The notes beneath the pieces are model-generated. The model did not search any database. It was given only the letters and a program-made list of their open reading frames with translations, and had not been told where the DNA came from. From Collybia mongolica (lineage: Eukaryota > Basidiomycota > Agaricomycetes > Agaricales > Clitocybaceae), in assembly GCA_013420905.1 (NCBI GenBank), contig JAAXNY010000020.1:248001-312000 (forward strand): a DNA stretch of 64,000 bases. Direction: 5' to 3'. The translations under genes were made by a program, and so were the position numbers. How positions within the stretch are numbered: position 1 is the stretch's first letter; every line of letters begins with the position of its first letter. Shown here one piece after another: positions 1-12,399 of this stretch.

Positions 1-3000
1 CCTGGACGTTCAGAGGTCCAAGGTACGTAGCGTATGAATCCAGTATTCCCGGCTATTGACACAAACATATAGCTGCCCTCCTGACTTACCAAATTCGTAA
101 GCTCTGGACACATCTCACGAATTTCAGACGAGACATTGGCAATCGACGTGGGCTTCGAAAGCTTGTGCACCAGCGCGCGAAAATCCTCAAATACTTGAGA
201 AATAAAGATCTTAATCGTTATGAAACGTGCCTTGCACGACTTGCATTGGAACCAGAGAGTGTAGAAGGGGAATTGGTAGTATAGGTGATAGTCATTAATA
301 CAAGATATAACGGGGAAGGGACACCCTATTCCAGGATTATTTGTGATGTACTGGTGGACAAAACCAGCTTTATGATATACCTAACCAAGCTGTTTTAATC
401 ATATCCAGGGGCAGCATCCATATCTAGTATAACCTTCGTGGCGACTGGTAGAGGGGGATGTGGATTAAATTCCCTGTAGAAATCTCGGTTGATCTCTGGT
501 TTTGAGATGTCATGCCTGTACGTGGAATTCAATCAGAGTGGAGAGGTTTTACGGAGGGAGTACTGACTTGGTCTGGATATGAAAGCTAACGGCAATTATA
601 TCCGAAGGCTCCATTTCAGAAGGCAAGTCGCGGCAGTGAACACACAACCAACATGCTGTATCGACCTGTGTCAAGGAAGGCAACACACTGAGGTCGATAG
701 ATGAGGCTGTAGTGCCAGTATACGTCTCCGGAGTCTCATCATCATCGAGGCGAGCCTTCTCAAGATCATCTGGCGCTAACGCTTGCCATTTGGGTGTCCC
801 CCGGCCATGACGTTCCGCGTGATGAGCAACCTGTTGAATAATGAGTCCTTATCAAGGACATTACGAGAGATAAACCTACGGCTTCGCGCCACCCGTAGGC
901 CATGGTGTGGCCCGTATGTACTGAATATGAACCGAGAGGAAACATACACCTCATACATGCGAACACAATATCGAGCATATCCATTTCCGCCACAGTTGTA
1001 GTTTCTGGGTCAAGCCCCGCTGCCTGAACGACTGACTCCGCATATTTTCCTATGGTTCGGTCCACACGAAGAGGCTGCGACGTCCACTTCCTCCGAATTT
1101 TCGTCATCGAATCAAGTCGTTTACAAGCGTCTACGCGCCTCCCCCAGGACCAGAACCGATGGGGTGCGCGAGTCAGGCAGACGTGCCCAAGAACATCGGG
1201 GTAAAAGAGGGGTACGACGTCATCGAATGTCATAGAGCTCTCATCAGAATCGGTCCACCCACTCACACCAAAGCTCTCGCTTGACCTCGATGATACATCA
1301 TCGTCCTCATGCCACCAGTTGTACTCCGTACAAGTGTTACACTGGAATACAGTCGTGGCGAGCCTCATCCGAGTGGCTGCCTGCTCATCAGTCTCTGTCG
1401 ATCTCGACTCGTCAAGTTCGGGATAATCCATATCATCAGGATCTTCGCCCCATAGTAGCATCATACGTGACATGGATGCATGTTGCCGCGCAACAATTTC
1501 GTTGGTCTTCATCGTCTGTATCATTTGTTGATTAATCTTCTCCCTCCAACCCTCAATAAGGTCAGGCAACTGTGGGAGGACAAGATCGAAGCTTGCTTCG
1601 GTAACATCAACCTCTGAAGGAAGTTCGAGTATAGCTTTGATAGGGGGGAACTCGCTGAAATCGAGACGTTCAGGCATGATTTTAGTATATGGAAGCCTCG
1701 CGTTTTTGTATGTGCGAAGAAATTGAGCAGCCATATTTTTGCGTTCCAAAATAAGCTCGGCGCGTTCTCGAAGGAGGCGTTTCTCTCGCATTTTCGACAT
1801 AAACTCAACGATAGGGCCTTGGATACGTCCCCAGACTATAATATGATTTGAGAATATGCATTGTAGATGTGTGAACAGGACATACTCCCATCCGTGAGAA
1901 CCTGAGGTCGTTTCACTAATTTATGGTCTTCGAGGGAGTCAGGGTATTCGATGCTGTGGACATCTTTTCCCCATCCTAGATCCTCGAGTCTCTTAATGAT
2001 CCTGAGAAGCAATCAGTACATTAAAGATATAAATATGATATGATAAGTACGCTTGAAGCCTGTCGTCTCTGAGCTGCTGAAGTTCGTAACTTCTCTGAGA
2101 AAGCTGGCCCTCAGACCACATGACGCAGGAGACGGCATGCTATACAGGATAGTTAGGAGGTGTTGCTGGAAACAGGGTTCCTACAACCCACTTGTTGAAT
2201 ATCTTTTATCAGTTTGCGCCTCATGGAGACGTATGCCTTTCGAGCTGCTGAGCCATTGACAGAGTTGTACTTCGCTTGGACAGCTAAGAAATCTCTGATA
2301 AGATACCCTTGCCGCATTCGTTCTAGGTGAAAATTTTCAGCGCATATGATGCCTTTAACGGGGCGAACTCACTGGCAGGACGGGATGGAATCAATGATTC
2401 AAATGCAACATCATCTTCAGATTGGTAATGAGAGAGCTCCAAGGAGTCTATGATACTTTTGGTCGTTGCCAGTATTAACCATTGTGTCGCAGCGTGGGGC
2501 TCGTTTCACTTACTGTTCTTTGGCGCATTTGGAACAGATGCGTACACGCAACGTCCATTCAACATTGCGAACATTCGATGTGAAGCAGAACTAAAAAGAA
2601 TCATTGTAGGCCGGATTTACAATGAACTAGAAAACACTAACATGACAATGGGGGTCGAAAGCTAGATTTACCCACTGGGGTTCAGACATGTCGTCAGGGC
2701 AGCTTGGGAGTCCATGGACTCGTTCAAGGGCTGATTTCCAAACTGAAATCGACGACTTGTGCATCAACACACGCCTAAACTCCCTTGTCATACGCGAAAG
2801 TTTCAAAAGGTCGTAAGGTGCCAATTGCCCAAATATCTGATCGAGCACCGTTATTTGATGTAATGAAGGTTAAGACGTTGACCCTGACTGGCCTCGAATA
2901 GGACGTCAAGTGGTAGATCAAGGAGACCTGATAGTTTCCCAATCTTTCCTCTTCGCTTAATTCGTTGTATTGATTGCAATTCCGTATTTGACGCTTCTAG

Positions 3001-3099
3001 TTGGCTGGCCCTCTGGTCAGAAACGGCTTGTCCATCCGTTTTACGTTTCTTGCGAGCGATGGTTGGCTTTGGGGCGGATACTATCCGCTTCGACTTCAT
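1..3099 (-). CDS. F-box protein with cysteine-rich segment (partial, 3' end beyond window)
   Basis: Probable substrate-recognition subunit of an SCF ubiquitin ligase. The ATG at 3099 opens a basic, NLS-like N-terminus (KSKR, ARKKRK) followed by the F-box (LPLDVLFE, then IFGQLAPYDLLKLSR) and an SVWKSA...GLPSCPDDMSEPQW stretch typical of a large Agaricomycete F-box family. A cysteine cluster (HCHFC ... CSKC, exons about 2642-2836 and 2514-2590) may bind zinc. Seven or more further exons follow: VREKRLL-like text near 1800, a 1-kb exon at 766-1800 continuing to about 571, then a piece ending near 434. A 53-nt intron then allows a last visible exon (about 390-90) with a CKSC motif and a good GTAAGT donor, so the gene probably continues past the left edge; otherwise it stops at 395-397. 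The first intron uses GC instead of GT at its donor (2892-2891). The substrate is unknown. Confidence 0.8.
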
Positions 3100-3320
3100 A
3101 GTGGTAACTCTGATGTGATTTGAGGCCTGAGAATGAGTTTCGACGTTCACAAGAAAACCACGAACCTGGTGGTCTGACTGAGACGGTAACTGATTGAACA
3201 AGCAAGGTCTTTATTTTGGAATCTGCGAATGAAAAGTTAAATTAGGTAAATAACACGCGACGTGCACGTGTTCAAAGATTTTCAGGTTCTTCCCCTGCTC
3301 TCCCAGTCTCAAACCCAAGG
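3100..3320. promoter_or_regulatory. Divergent promoter, F-box gene / importin-9
   Basis: The two start codons face away from each other about 221 bp apart. A CACGTG E-box lies at 3265-3270 inside a palindromic GTGCACGTG context. No clear TATA box is seen. Shared regulation is inferred only from the spacing. Confidence 0.4.
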
Positions 3321-6300
3321 ATGGCTTCACAGATCGCAGATTGCCTTGCCGCCACATTGAACGCTGACGGAAACACAAGAATTTCAGCGGAACTCAGACT
3401 AGCAGAACTTTTTCCGTCCCCAGGCTCGTTCCATCTCTAAAAGCATACCTAAAGTCAATCGTCTTATTACTTTTGCGTCGCGCCCAACAGATACAGGATT
3501 GGCTCTATCGCAACTAATCATTACTCAAGATGCTAATATGCCATTGCGACAGATGAGTTATGCGCGTTTTTCTTTCGACCAGCGCGTCCTGATCTCTGTG
3601 ATGTTGCTTGCTAGCACTCGGCAAGCATTGTATTGAGGAAATATGTAAAAGAAAGGTGGTCTCCGTATTTCGCGTCTTTCAAAGGATCTGCACCACCCGT
3701 TGAAGTAAGCCGCTACTAGGACCCGTCGAAACTACTTCTAACCAGACTTGTTAGGTCAAGGCGCAGATTCGGCAAGCTGTATTTCACGGCCTTTCTGACG
3801 GTAACCGAAAGATCCGTTCACTTTGTGTGAGTATTGGCCACAATCAGGTCGTCTCACCTTAACGCGCCCTCAAGGCACACACTCTGTCTTCAATAGCAAA
3901 CTGCGACTGGCCTGACGAATATCCCGAACTCCTGACGTCGCTCATAGGGCTTCTCTCGTCAAATTCACCTGACTCTGTTCACGGAGCGATGCAAGTCCTT
4001 ACCGAGTTCATTAAATCGGACTTGACCGAAGACCAGATCCTCCCTGTCCTTCGTGAATTGCTCCCGGTTCTCATATCAATTTTGGGCTCTACAGAGGTAT
4101 TGTTTCATGTTTATTTTCCTTTCAATCGTTCTTGCCGAACTTCTCCTGCTCAGTCGCATTCCGCCCCAACTCGAGCTCGCACTGTATCTGTCTTCCGCCA
4201 ATGCATCACTGCGTTATTCATGGTCAAGGACCAACACCCTCAATCAGTGAAGGAGGCAACTGCAACAGTCCTTCCTGTTTGGCTTGAGGCCTTCAAAGTG
4301 TTGTTGAATATCGACCCTCTGCAGGATGTGAGGAATACAGATAACTGGGACGGGCTCACTATTCGGATACAGGTGTTCAAGGTACGATACGTAACCAATG
4401 ATGTCGAATCAATAATGGAGCTTTTATCATAGACGCTTGACACCATCCACACGTCGTTTCCTCGAGCCCTGACACCATATTTAAGGTTTTTTTTAACAGC
4501 TTCCTTGAATCACCTTCAAACACTTTACACAACCTTTGCTCAATTTTACCTGTCGTCCTCCGAGTCAATACCACACTCATCGGAAGATGAATCTATTGAA
4601 TTATCCCAATTAATATGCCCTATCCTTGACTTCGTTGCCGCTGTCACCCGAGGAGGCAAGGCAAAAGAATGGTTTGACGGTGCAAACTTCGCAGCATTGA
4701 TTTCCGCCGTTTTCAACTTTGTACAAATGACAGACGAGGATGTAAGAATATTACTTCATTTATTAACCCTACTTATAAGACCTACTAGGAAGAAACATGG
4801 GCAACGAGTGCAAACGCATTTGTTGCACAAGAGGAGGACGACACACAATCCTACAGCGTTAGAGTGGCCGGCTTTGATTTTTTGGGTGTACGTACACACT
4901 TCCTTGGAAGCGACTTCTAGCGCCAAAAGTATTTTTCTCCCTAGTCACTGATAGATAGGACCCCGGCACAAACCACGAGCATTTTCCAGTCAACTATCCT
5001 TCAAGTTGTGCACTCGTCACAACGAGCACGTGAAGAGGGCCAAGCTGATTGGTGCGTCTCATTACCATTCCTAGTGAACCACCCCTAACGCGCATATCAA
5101 AGGTGGAGACCATTGGAAGCTGCACTCTCGGCGATTGGGTCTCAAGCTGATGCAGTCCAAGACTGTGTTGAAGATGAAACCGATTCTGGACGACCCAAAC
5201 CCATAGACGTCGAGTCCCTCCTATCCAATGTTATCCCATCCATACTTGGGCTCTCGGGTAGAATTCATTATGTTATTTCCGCGCCATGAAACTTACCACG
5301 TTTCAGAGCATCCTTTCCTTCAAGGAAGGGGTTTTGTTTTCGCCAGTCAGTACGCGAAGCTATTACCTTTACCATTGGCTGGTCAATATCTCGATGCTGC
5401 TGTTCAAGTCATTGAAAATAATAACGCCGGAATCCCTGTAAAAATTTCCGCCGTGAAGGCGATCCATAAGTGAGTTAGTGTGCGCGTGGAGAAGCGAAGA
5501 ATTCTTAAAACTTAGTCTTTTTCCGCAGCTTCTGCCAGGGTGGAGATGATTTAGCTCTGGTCAATTTCGTACCCCGAATAGCAAAGGACCTTGGCCCATT
5601 CTTATTCGCAACATCGGATGACACATTATCTTTGGTGTTGGAGACACTTTCGGTTGTTATTGAAGTAGATCAGGGGAAATGGCTGACGGAGGACCTCGTC
5701 AATTCCTTGGTGCTAGCGGTTTTGGACGTATGGGATAAGAACAACAAAGGTGAATAATGTATTGTAGTCTTTTCCGAAAGGTTCAGGTGCCAACGCTGCT
5801 TGCATAGATCCGATATTCCTATCTATCATGACCGACATTCTGGCTTCACTTGCCGCATCGCCAGCGCCCGGCATCTACGAAACCGTGGTGAAACAGGCTT
5901 TACCACCTCTAAGCAATGCCCTTGCCTCTGCGAAACCTGAGGAATCATGGGTCGCAAGTTCCGCTGTTGAACTTGTAACGAGCTTGGTGAAGGGCTCCCC
6001 AGAAACGGGTATCGGCGAAGGATTCTTTGCCCTCCTTGCCCCCAATCTATTTAAGTGTCTTGGTGAGGCGGATGACAGGGATATTATCCAGGTAAACTCA
6101 TTTATCACTCATATTAGGTGTCCACTTAACGACGAACAGAATGGTATCGCTTGCTTGACAATTATCATTCGGAAAGATTGCCCCCAACTGGTAGCCTGGA
6201 CTGATTCTAACGGCCAAGGCGGTCTTGATTACGTTCTAACACTTGTTGCAAAACTGTTGAATAGTCAAGATGAGTCTGGCGGACTTGTCATAGGCGACTT

Positions 6301-7414
6301 GATCATCCATCTCCTGCGAAGAGCGGGAGAAGCGGTGCTTCCGGTTCTGCCCCAACTACTTCAAGCGATGATTAGCCGGATGACCTCCGCAAAAACGGCA
6401 ACATTCTTACAGGTCAGTATGCCCCCTTTATACAGATGCCACATTCTAACTCTCTCACAGAGCCTAGTGATTCCGTTTGCGTTTTTGATCAACAATCAAC
6501 GCGATACTGTCCTATCGCTCTTGGAGTCTATGGACATTCAGGGTAGATCGGGACTTGACATCCTCATCCAGACGTGGTGCGAGAATGCGGAGACCTTCCA
6601 AGGATTCTGGCCCTCACGTATCAGCACTATGGCATTGACGCAGCTGTTCGCGTCAGAAAGGCCCAGTTTGCAGAACCTTGTCGTGAAAGGGGATATTATT
6701 GTGAAACCAGAGAACAAGAATGGTAAGTTTTCGTTGCTTGCCATGCATTTCCTCTTGTGTGCTCAATTTTCGTCAGTGATCATGACACGATCTCGGACGA
6801 AGAATAGTACGCAAGGCCAATGTGCCTACTTTTTTATGGGGCTGTTTTCTGACATCATGTTTTTCTCTCATCACCACAGCGCCTCATGAATTTACGTCGA
6901 TTCCATTCCCTGTCAAGGCGCTCAAGATCCTTTTGAACGACGTACAATCCGGGGGAGAATCGGCTACCATTACAGCACAGAATGACGCATACGACATCGA
7001 TTCGGATGATGGTGTGAGTCTGGGGACGGGATCATTTCTCGCAGGACTAACTTTCGCACATAATAGGACGAAGAGTGGACAGAAGAAGAGAAATTGAATC
7101 AAGGTTCTAAGGAGGACGAATTTGCCTTCTTGTCTGAAATGATTGGACCTAAGGGGATGGCATTTGACAACGATGATGTCCTGGATGACAGCGATGATGA
7201 GGACCTGAAAAGTGATCCTGTATCACAGATGGACATGCAGGTTTGTGTATATCGATCTATCACTGTTAAGAATAGGACTGATGGCTGTTTCTAGTCCCAT
7301 CTTGTTTCTTTCTTCCGGGAATGCGCAGCACGCAACACAAGCAACTTTTCCACCGTTGTGGACCAGATGACAGCTGAGGAGATAATGGTTATTCGTCGTG
7401 TTGTCAATGTATAA
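3321..7414 (+). CDS. Importin-9 / Kap114-type karyopherin beta
   Basis: Nuclear import receptor of the importin-beta family, a superhelix of HEAT repeats that binds RanGTP and cargo (histones, TBP and ribosomal proteins in known homologues). The start at 3321 begins MASQIADCLAATLNADG, the N-terminal importin helix. Diagnostic text follows across many exons: QAVFHGLSDGNRKIRSLC, NCDWPDEYPELL, repeated helical LLPVL / LLPQLLQAM segments, and an acidic C-terminus (DDVLDDSDDEDLKSD near 7180) next to SEMIGPKGMAF, both typical of importin-9. It ends IMVIRRVVNV with TAA at 7412-7414. About 15 short introns explain why no single long frame exists. It converges on the RS-rich gene 150 bp downstream. 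I saw no frame break that could not be an intron, but not every exon junction was fixed. Confidence 0.9.
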
Positions 7415-7567
7415 ATATAGCATTCATGACCCAAAGGCCAGGGCCCCTGTAAAATACAAACCATACTAAACTGTGTATACATTCTATGCAGTTACGCTCA
7501 AAGCAAGATCAATAACAGAAATAATAACCCATCCAAAAGAAATGCACCAACGAAGACCATGTGGAAT

Positions 7568-9264
7568 TTAAAAGCCTTCCTTCCCCAGATCCCATTCCCT
7601 GACTGAGCCCCTCTTCTTGTACTCGATTTCCATAATGCTAACGCCTTCCGCGTTCCATCGATCTCCGACGGCGTCAATAGTCCCCTTCTTCTTGTCCTTG
7701 ACCTTCTCCTTCGTCAAACCTAACCGCTCCATCATCTTCTTCTCTTCTTTATCCTCCCTTCTCACACGAATCAGTTCCAACATAGCATCCCATCCCTCGA
7801 ACTCCGCATTATTGATAAGACCAGTTGCGGGCACATGCGGTGCTGTAAGGGGCGCGACATCGAGGCGTGGGTCATATGTTTCTTCAAAGTACTTATCCAT
7901 CTTCGAGGGAAGCTGTACCGCTGGTTCTGGCCCTGGGGTTGGTGTACGTGAGGGAAGGGGTGATATGCTGTCTGTTTTCATTGTTTGGGAAGAGGAGGAG
8001 CCTGTTTTGAGACGCCTACTTTGCGACTCTAATGATATGGATCGTCTCCCATGTGATGTACGTGACGATGATCGAGGCTTCCGGCGCTTATGTTTTGGCG
8101 AGGGTGAAGGCGAGCGACCTCGAGTTGGGGTACAGCTACGTTTACGCTTTTTGACGGGTGAATCTTCATCAACACGTTTCGATTTGAGCTTGCGCCGGAG
8201 TTCAGCCTCGCGATCGGTATTAATGTGGCTGGTGGAGGGTGAGGGTGTCCGTCTCGCAGAATGCTGGTGTGACGGTGGGGGTCTGTCGCTGTCCGTATCG
8301 TCTAAGGCATATTTGGGTGAACGGAAACGCTTTCTATTGTGTGAGGTTGAGTCGCTCGTCCTGGAGGCAGATGGGGAGGTTTCTGATGCATCCTGTCGTC
8401 GTGAAGTTCCGGAGCGGTGCCTACTTCGGCTGCGCTCTTTCTTGGAATGCCTGCGGCCACCGTGTCGTGAGCGAGGCCTGTCACTATCCTGTGACGGACT
8501 ACGCAGTCGACTTCGTGAAACGTCGCGACGACCGTGCGTGCGTCGCGGGGACCGACTACGACTCCGGTCTCGTCTACGCCTCGAGGATATGTGGCTGTTG
8601 TCGCGAGTTTTTGGTCGATTTGAAGCTCCATCCTTGTCCTTGCGGCGTTCTCTACTCCTTGAGCGAGACCGTCTCCGCCTACCCCAGTCTTCCTCCTCGT
8701 CTTCACCGTCCCATGTTTCCCAAGCGCGCATTTTTCTCTTACGGTCGGCCGTTCGGCCGTCCCACCTATCCCAGCTTTCTTCATCCTCTCTCGTCCGTCT
8801 TCGCTTAGAACTCTTGCCAGACCTCCTCAGCCGTTCTGCCTCGGCTGCCTCTTCCGCCCGCGCGCGCCGCTCCCTCCTCTCTTGTTCCTCGCGCTCCCGT
8901 TTGACTTCCTGTGCAGCAAGGGCTTGTGCTCGTAGTATAGTCTTATTGTGGTCATCCGTACTACGTATGATAGATGTCAGAAACCGTTTGTTCGCCCGTG
9001 GTGCATTGCTGTCGGTCCTATATCGCTTTAGGATCAGTTTAATTTGAAGACACCACCCGCCGAGAACAGGTATACACACCCGCCAGTCGGGAGAAAAGCA
9101 CGTATTCCATGCTCCCTATAGCGTTCTGCCTTCTTCTTAGCGTCTTTAAGAATAAGGTCGGCGACATGGCGATCAAGGTCGTCGTCGGTAACGGTACTTG
9201 GGACTGATGACCCCATGGACGCCCTGAGTAAATTCGAAACCACGGAAGAAAGCGAGGACGCCAT
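7568..9264 (-). CDS. Arg/Ser-rich nuclear protein, probable mRNA-processing factor
   Basis: Two exons (9264-9076 and 9025-7568) joined by a 50-nt GTATAC...AAAG intron give a 548-residue protein. I chose the ATG at 9264 (MASSLSSVV) over an upstream one because the conserved-looking N-terminal domain (DLILKDAKKKAERY, then TGGCRYRTDSNAPRANKRFL across the splice) starts there. Next come an E/R-rich coiled coil (QEVKREREEQERRERR), a long RS domain with many SRSRSR and RSRSP blocks, and a compact charged C-terminus (YDPRLDVAPL, GDRWNAEGVSIMEIEYKKR). RS domains and this composition suggest a splicing-speckle or spliceosome-associated role; that is inference, and I cannot name the family. The opposite strand is open for 476 codons, which is a codon artefact of the RS region. 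Confidence 0.8.
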
Positions 9265-9403
9265 GGCAAATGAAACGCAAAACTGCGAAGGAGAAGGCTG
9301 AAAGTGGCGCAAGCCCCCAGCCGAATATAAGAATGATATTTGGCTATGTTTATAAAGTGGCAAAGTACTATCTGTGTATGATAGATTTATCGATTATCTA
9401 TGC

Positions 9404-9600
9404 TAGTAGCAAGCTGCACGCCAAGGATCTAGGTCCCGACAAGTGAACAACGTGGTCAACTTGTGCATCTGAGGTACTGCGTAGATGATATGGAGAAATA
9501 AGTCACACAGTAGGGTCTAGTGGAAGGGGTGGAGAAGTAAATAAAGGATTCGATGTGTGGTATTAGTCTCAAAACATATGGTAGGGCGAATGCAGGGGCG
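9404..9600. repeat. Diverged direct repeat, copy 1 (matches 10503-10700)
   Basis: Shares GATCTAGGTCCCGA, a GGTCAA.TTGTGC word, GTGGAGA and ATGGTAGGG-GATG in the same order and spacing as 10503-10700, which is the 3' flank of the F-box gene ending at 10882. It probably marks an old tandem duplication whose coding part is lost. Confidence 0.65.
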
Positions 9601-10502
9601 GTTTATACACCGCAAGCAACATTTCTGCAATTTAATTGAGTTGTATGTAGCCTACCAAAAACATCATTTTTTCTAGTGCTTGATATCAACTTGGGCAAGT
9701 TAAAAATGGAGCAATATGGAAGGAAAGAAGGATGTACTTTGTCAGGGGCATCGATCCCAACCTAGATCGCGGACCAGGATTTTCTGAAAGCTAATGGGTA
9801 TACCTTCAGCATCATTGCGCAGTATATATTGAGGAATCAGCTCACACGAAAATAGGAATGGTCGCAGAGCGTGAGATCATTCCGCGCCATCCGACATCCT
9901 TCGCTGCCGCCGTATAAATTCTACATCAGGTCGAGCTCCTTCTAGGGGTAGCTGCGGGTGGTCGTTCGCATCGTTGGAGTTGTCATAGTGGATGGATTCA
10001 TGTAGAGATATAAGCAACGAAGGGAGAACCCACGCCTATTTAAATCGCATTGGGTTCAATTTTTGGGATGTGCGAAGATGGAAAGGGCATAGATAGGACC
10101 CTCAGGTTCTGGCGGTTGAGGTATAGGTATAGTTTACATCAGGCTGAAAGGAGGTGATACGCGAATATGGAGGCGGTTAAAGTCAAACTGAGGTGCTAGT
10201 ATGAATTCCTGACTCCTAAATCTGTCAATTACGAAACATCAACTTCACTCCCGAGCACCGCCACACCCTAAACTAGGCTTCGGATCGCTGCTGAGCGCTG
10301 ATTTCCGGTTCGAGGATGGCGCGCATGAAGCCGTTCAATGCAATTGACGCTGTCGACCAAGCTCATGCATTAAAACCTATTGAGATCCACACAGGGAGGA
10401 TACAGGTTAATGCGAATGGACTTCGTTAGGAGCAGAGATGGCATCAACACTTCATCATGCTTAATCAACAGAATGTGATAGTATTGCGTGTAATAGATTA
10501 TA
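9601..10502. other. Gene-free spacer between repeat copies
   Basis: No frame of useful length and no recognisable motif on either strand. If the flanking repeats come from a tandem duplication, this stretch would be the decayed second gene, but I could not align it to the neighbouring F-box coding region. Confidence 0.4.
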
Positions 10503-10700
10503 TGCTAGTAATAAGTTACATGTCGCGGATCTAGGTCCCGATAAGTATATTTGGTCAAGTTGTGCGTCCGAAGTTATGTACTGTGTAGGGAGCATGAAGG
10601 AAGTGTGGAGTATAAGAGGTGGAGAGATATGCCAGAAAATATAAAATTAGATGTATGATATGTTTCAGAACGAAATGGTAGGGTGGATGGTGATTTAATG
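10503..10700. repeat. Diverged direct repeat, copy 2 (3' flank of F-box gene)
   Basis: Partner of 9404-9600. It contains GATCTAGGTCCCGATAAG and AAATGGTAGGGTGGATG and lies just downstream of the F-box/leucine-rich gene's stop codon. Confidence 0.65.
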
Positions 10701-10881
10701 TTATACATTGCAATGCAGGCATCAAGATGTCGTGAGAGGTCGTGAAAAAGTCGTGACAGAATCAGGGATATGATACAATGATTAAAAATGAAAATGTCTA
10801 AGAGCGCATCAGGCGCAAATTGTCGAGAGATGTCGTACGAGGGAAAAACTGGCATGGAACAGGGTCGCCTCTCTGTAAGAT

Positions 10882-12252
10882 TCAAAAACACCCATCAGTC
10901 TTAAAGAAAACTAGGAGAGTTATAGCACATACAGTCATGGCACGAAACGTTTGAATCTCATTCGTAATTCGTAGCTCAACTCCTCGATACGCACAAGCTA
11001 TCTTGAACGCAGAGAATTGAGGGTTTAGTTCCCCACCGCTCCAAATGTTGACCGTCACCGATTTGATCGAGTCGTGCGAGCGTATGGCCTCAAGAACAGG
11101 CTGAAGCACCGAATTTCGGTCCAATCCGAATGCTATATGCTCGAGCGTCTCGGGAAGCTCCTTATACAACTTTCCCGAGGCTCCAGGTGTCTCGATTCGG
11201 AGTTCCCTGAGCTGCTCACATTTCAAAAGGGCGCGCGCGTGGTCATTTAAGGAAGGGAGGGAGAGGGAGTGAAGTGTGTGGCCATGAGAGTCAATCAGAT
11301 AGTCAAAGAGTTTGGTAGATGGCTCCCGCTCGAGATCAAGGATGCGAAGGGTGTCGAAGGAATTATGAAGTAACCAATTCATGAAGTCAATGGAAGGTGG
11401 AGACTGAAAGTTCATTCGTAGCTCGTCGAGGGCACATGGGAAAGGTTTGAGAGTGTCGGGAAGTGTCCGTGGAGGCGTCCCGCCAATGGAGAGGGACTTG
11501 AGTGTGGGCCAAAGGTCAAGAAGCTGAGCAACGGTGTATCGGTTCTCAGACCAGTTGCTGATTTGAAGAGCTGTGATGGCAGGGCCTGACTTCAAAAGGG
11601 CGAGAGTCTGGTCATCAAATGAAGGAGCTGAACGTCGTAGACGTGTGATGTCTGGATTTCCAACAACGTTGTCACCGGGAGCTGCGCAACCATAGAGAGC
11701 GATGCTCAGGTCGTACAGGTTCGGGCACAGCGTGAACGCACGGCCAAAGGACTGCTGTGTAAGACCATATGGTTGGTTGTGATCAATGACTACCCGCAAG
11801 CGAATGACAGCGTCTCCAAGCGCACGCCCCCGTTCCGTCGACCGAGTGACAGCTCCGCTAAATGACTCGCATGCTGACTGTGTGCGTAGCGTGACGCGAC
11901 TGAACAAGAGCTTTTGAGCTAGACCCGACCATGCCCTGCACACAAGTGCGCAACTCCTTAGTAGATCCTCGTCGGGTTCGTGATTCTCGTAAAACGCGGC
12001 TTCAATTATGCAGAGCACGACCTCGAGTGGTAAGGGTACAGGAGTTGAGCTGGGGGACGGAAGGGGACGCCTTGGCATCTTGCGATACGACGGTGTGAGG
12101 TCGAATGATATGTGGTGTTCTATTTCCTTGGGCGACATGGGTAGACTAGGTACTGGCGAGCGAAGATATATGTGGGTTGGCGGAGGCTTAGGAGTAGAGC
12201 CGCCAAGAAAGTTAAAGAGGCCTAGAGTGGGACGAGGGTAGAATATGAACAT
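10882..12252 (-). CDS. F-box-like / leucine-rich protein
   Basis: A single-exon gene for about 456 residues. The ATG at 12252 (MFIFYPRPTLG) is chosen over one at 12399 because a TATAAATA box sits at 12330-12323, about 70 nt upstream. After a proline-rich leader comes an F-box-like segment (LPLEVVLCIIEAAFY...LLRSCALVCRAWSGLAQKLLFSRVTL), then roughly 300 residues of irregular leucine-rich text (CPNLYDLSIAL, LWPTLKSLSIGG, ALDELRMNF, TLRILDLE, QLRELRIE) of the kind that forms an LRR solenoid in agaric F-box proteins. It is a likely SCF adaptor with unknown substrate. The C-terminus (ITLLVFFKTDGCF) is hydrophobic and unusual, and could be 3' read-through of a lost splice. Confidence 0.8.
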   Translation of the reverse strand: MFIFYPRPTLGLFNFLGGSTPKPPPTHIYLRSPVPSLPMSPKEIEHHISFDLTPSYRKMPRRPLPSPSSTPVPLPLEVVLCIIEAAFYENHEPDEDLLRSCALVCRAWSGLAQKLLFSRVTLRTQSACESFSGAVTRSTERGRALGDAVIRLRVVIDHNQPYGLTQQSFGRAFTLCPNLYDLSIALYGCAAPGDNVVGNPDITRLRRSAPSFDDQTLALLKSGPAITALQISNWSENRYTVAQLLDLWPTLKSLSIGGTPPRTLPDTLKPFPCALDELRMNFQSPPSIDFMNWLLHNSFDTLRILDLEREPSTKLFDYLIDSHGHTLHSLSLPSLNDHARALLKCEQLRELRIETPGASGKLYKELPETLEHIAFGLDRNSVLQPVLEAIRSHDSIKSVTVNIWSGGELNPQFSAFKIACAYRGVELRITNEIQTFRAMTVCAITLLVFFKTDGCF

Positions 12253-12322
12253 GGGCCTTGAGAGGGTAGGAAAGAAAGGAAATAAGAGAGGGCAAGTTAT
12301 TAAAGCACCAGGCTGTGAGTGG

Positions 12323-12330
12323 TATTTATA
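12323..12330 (-). promoter_or_regulatory. TATA box of the F-box/LRR gene
   Basis: TATAAATA on the minus strand, 71 nt upstream of the ATG at 12252. Position and sequence fit a basidiomycete core promoter and decide the start codon. Confidence 0.6.
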
Positions 12331-12399
12331 CAAGAACCGTCGGACGACCAAGCGTGTTTTGACGGACTCCGTCGCAGATCTAAGATGAAACAAAAGCAA

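Noticed and set aside
8239..8808. Another plus-strand frame of 189 codons over the same gene
   Set aside because: A shadow of the RS domain in a third frame, with a composition unlike a natural protein.
7617..9047. 476-codon open frame on the plus strand
   Set aside because: It is antisense to the RS-rich protein. Arg and Ser codons read backwards give few stops, and the minus strand has the spliced, conserved-looking protein.
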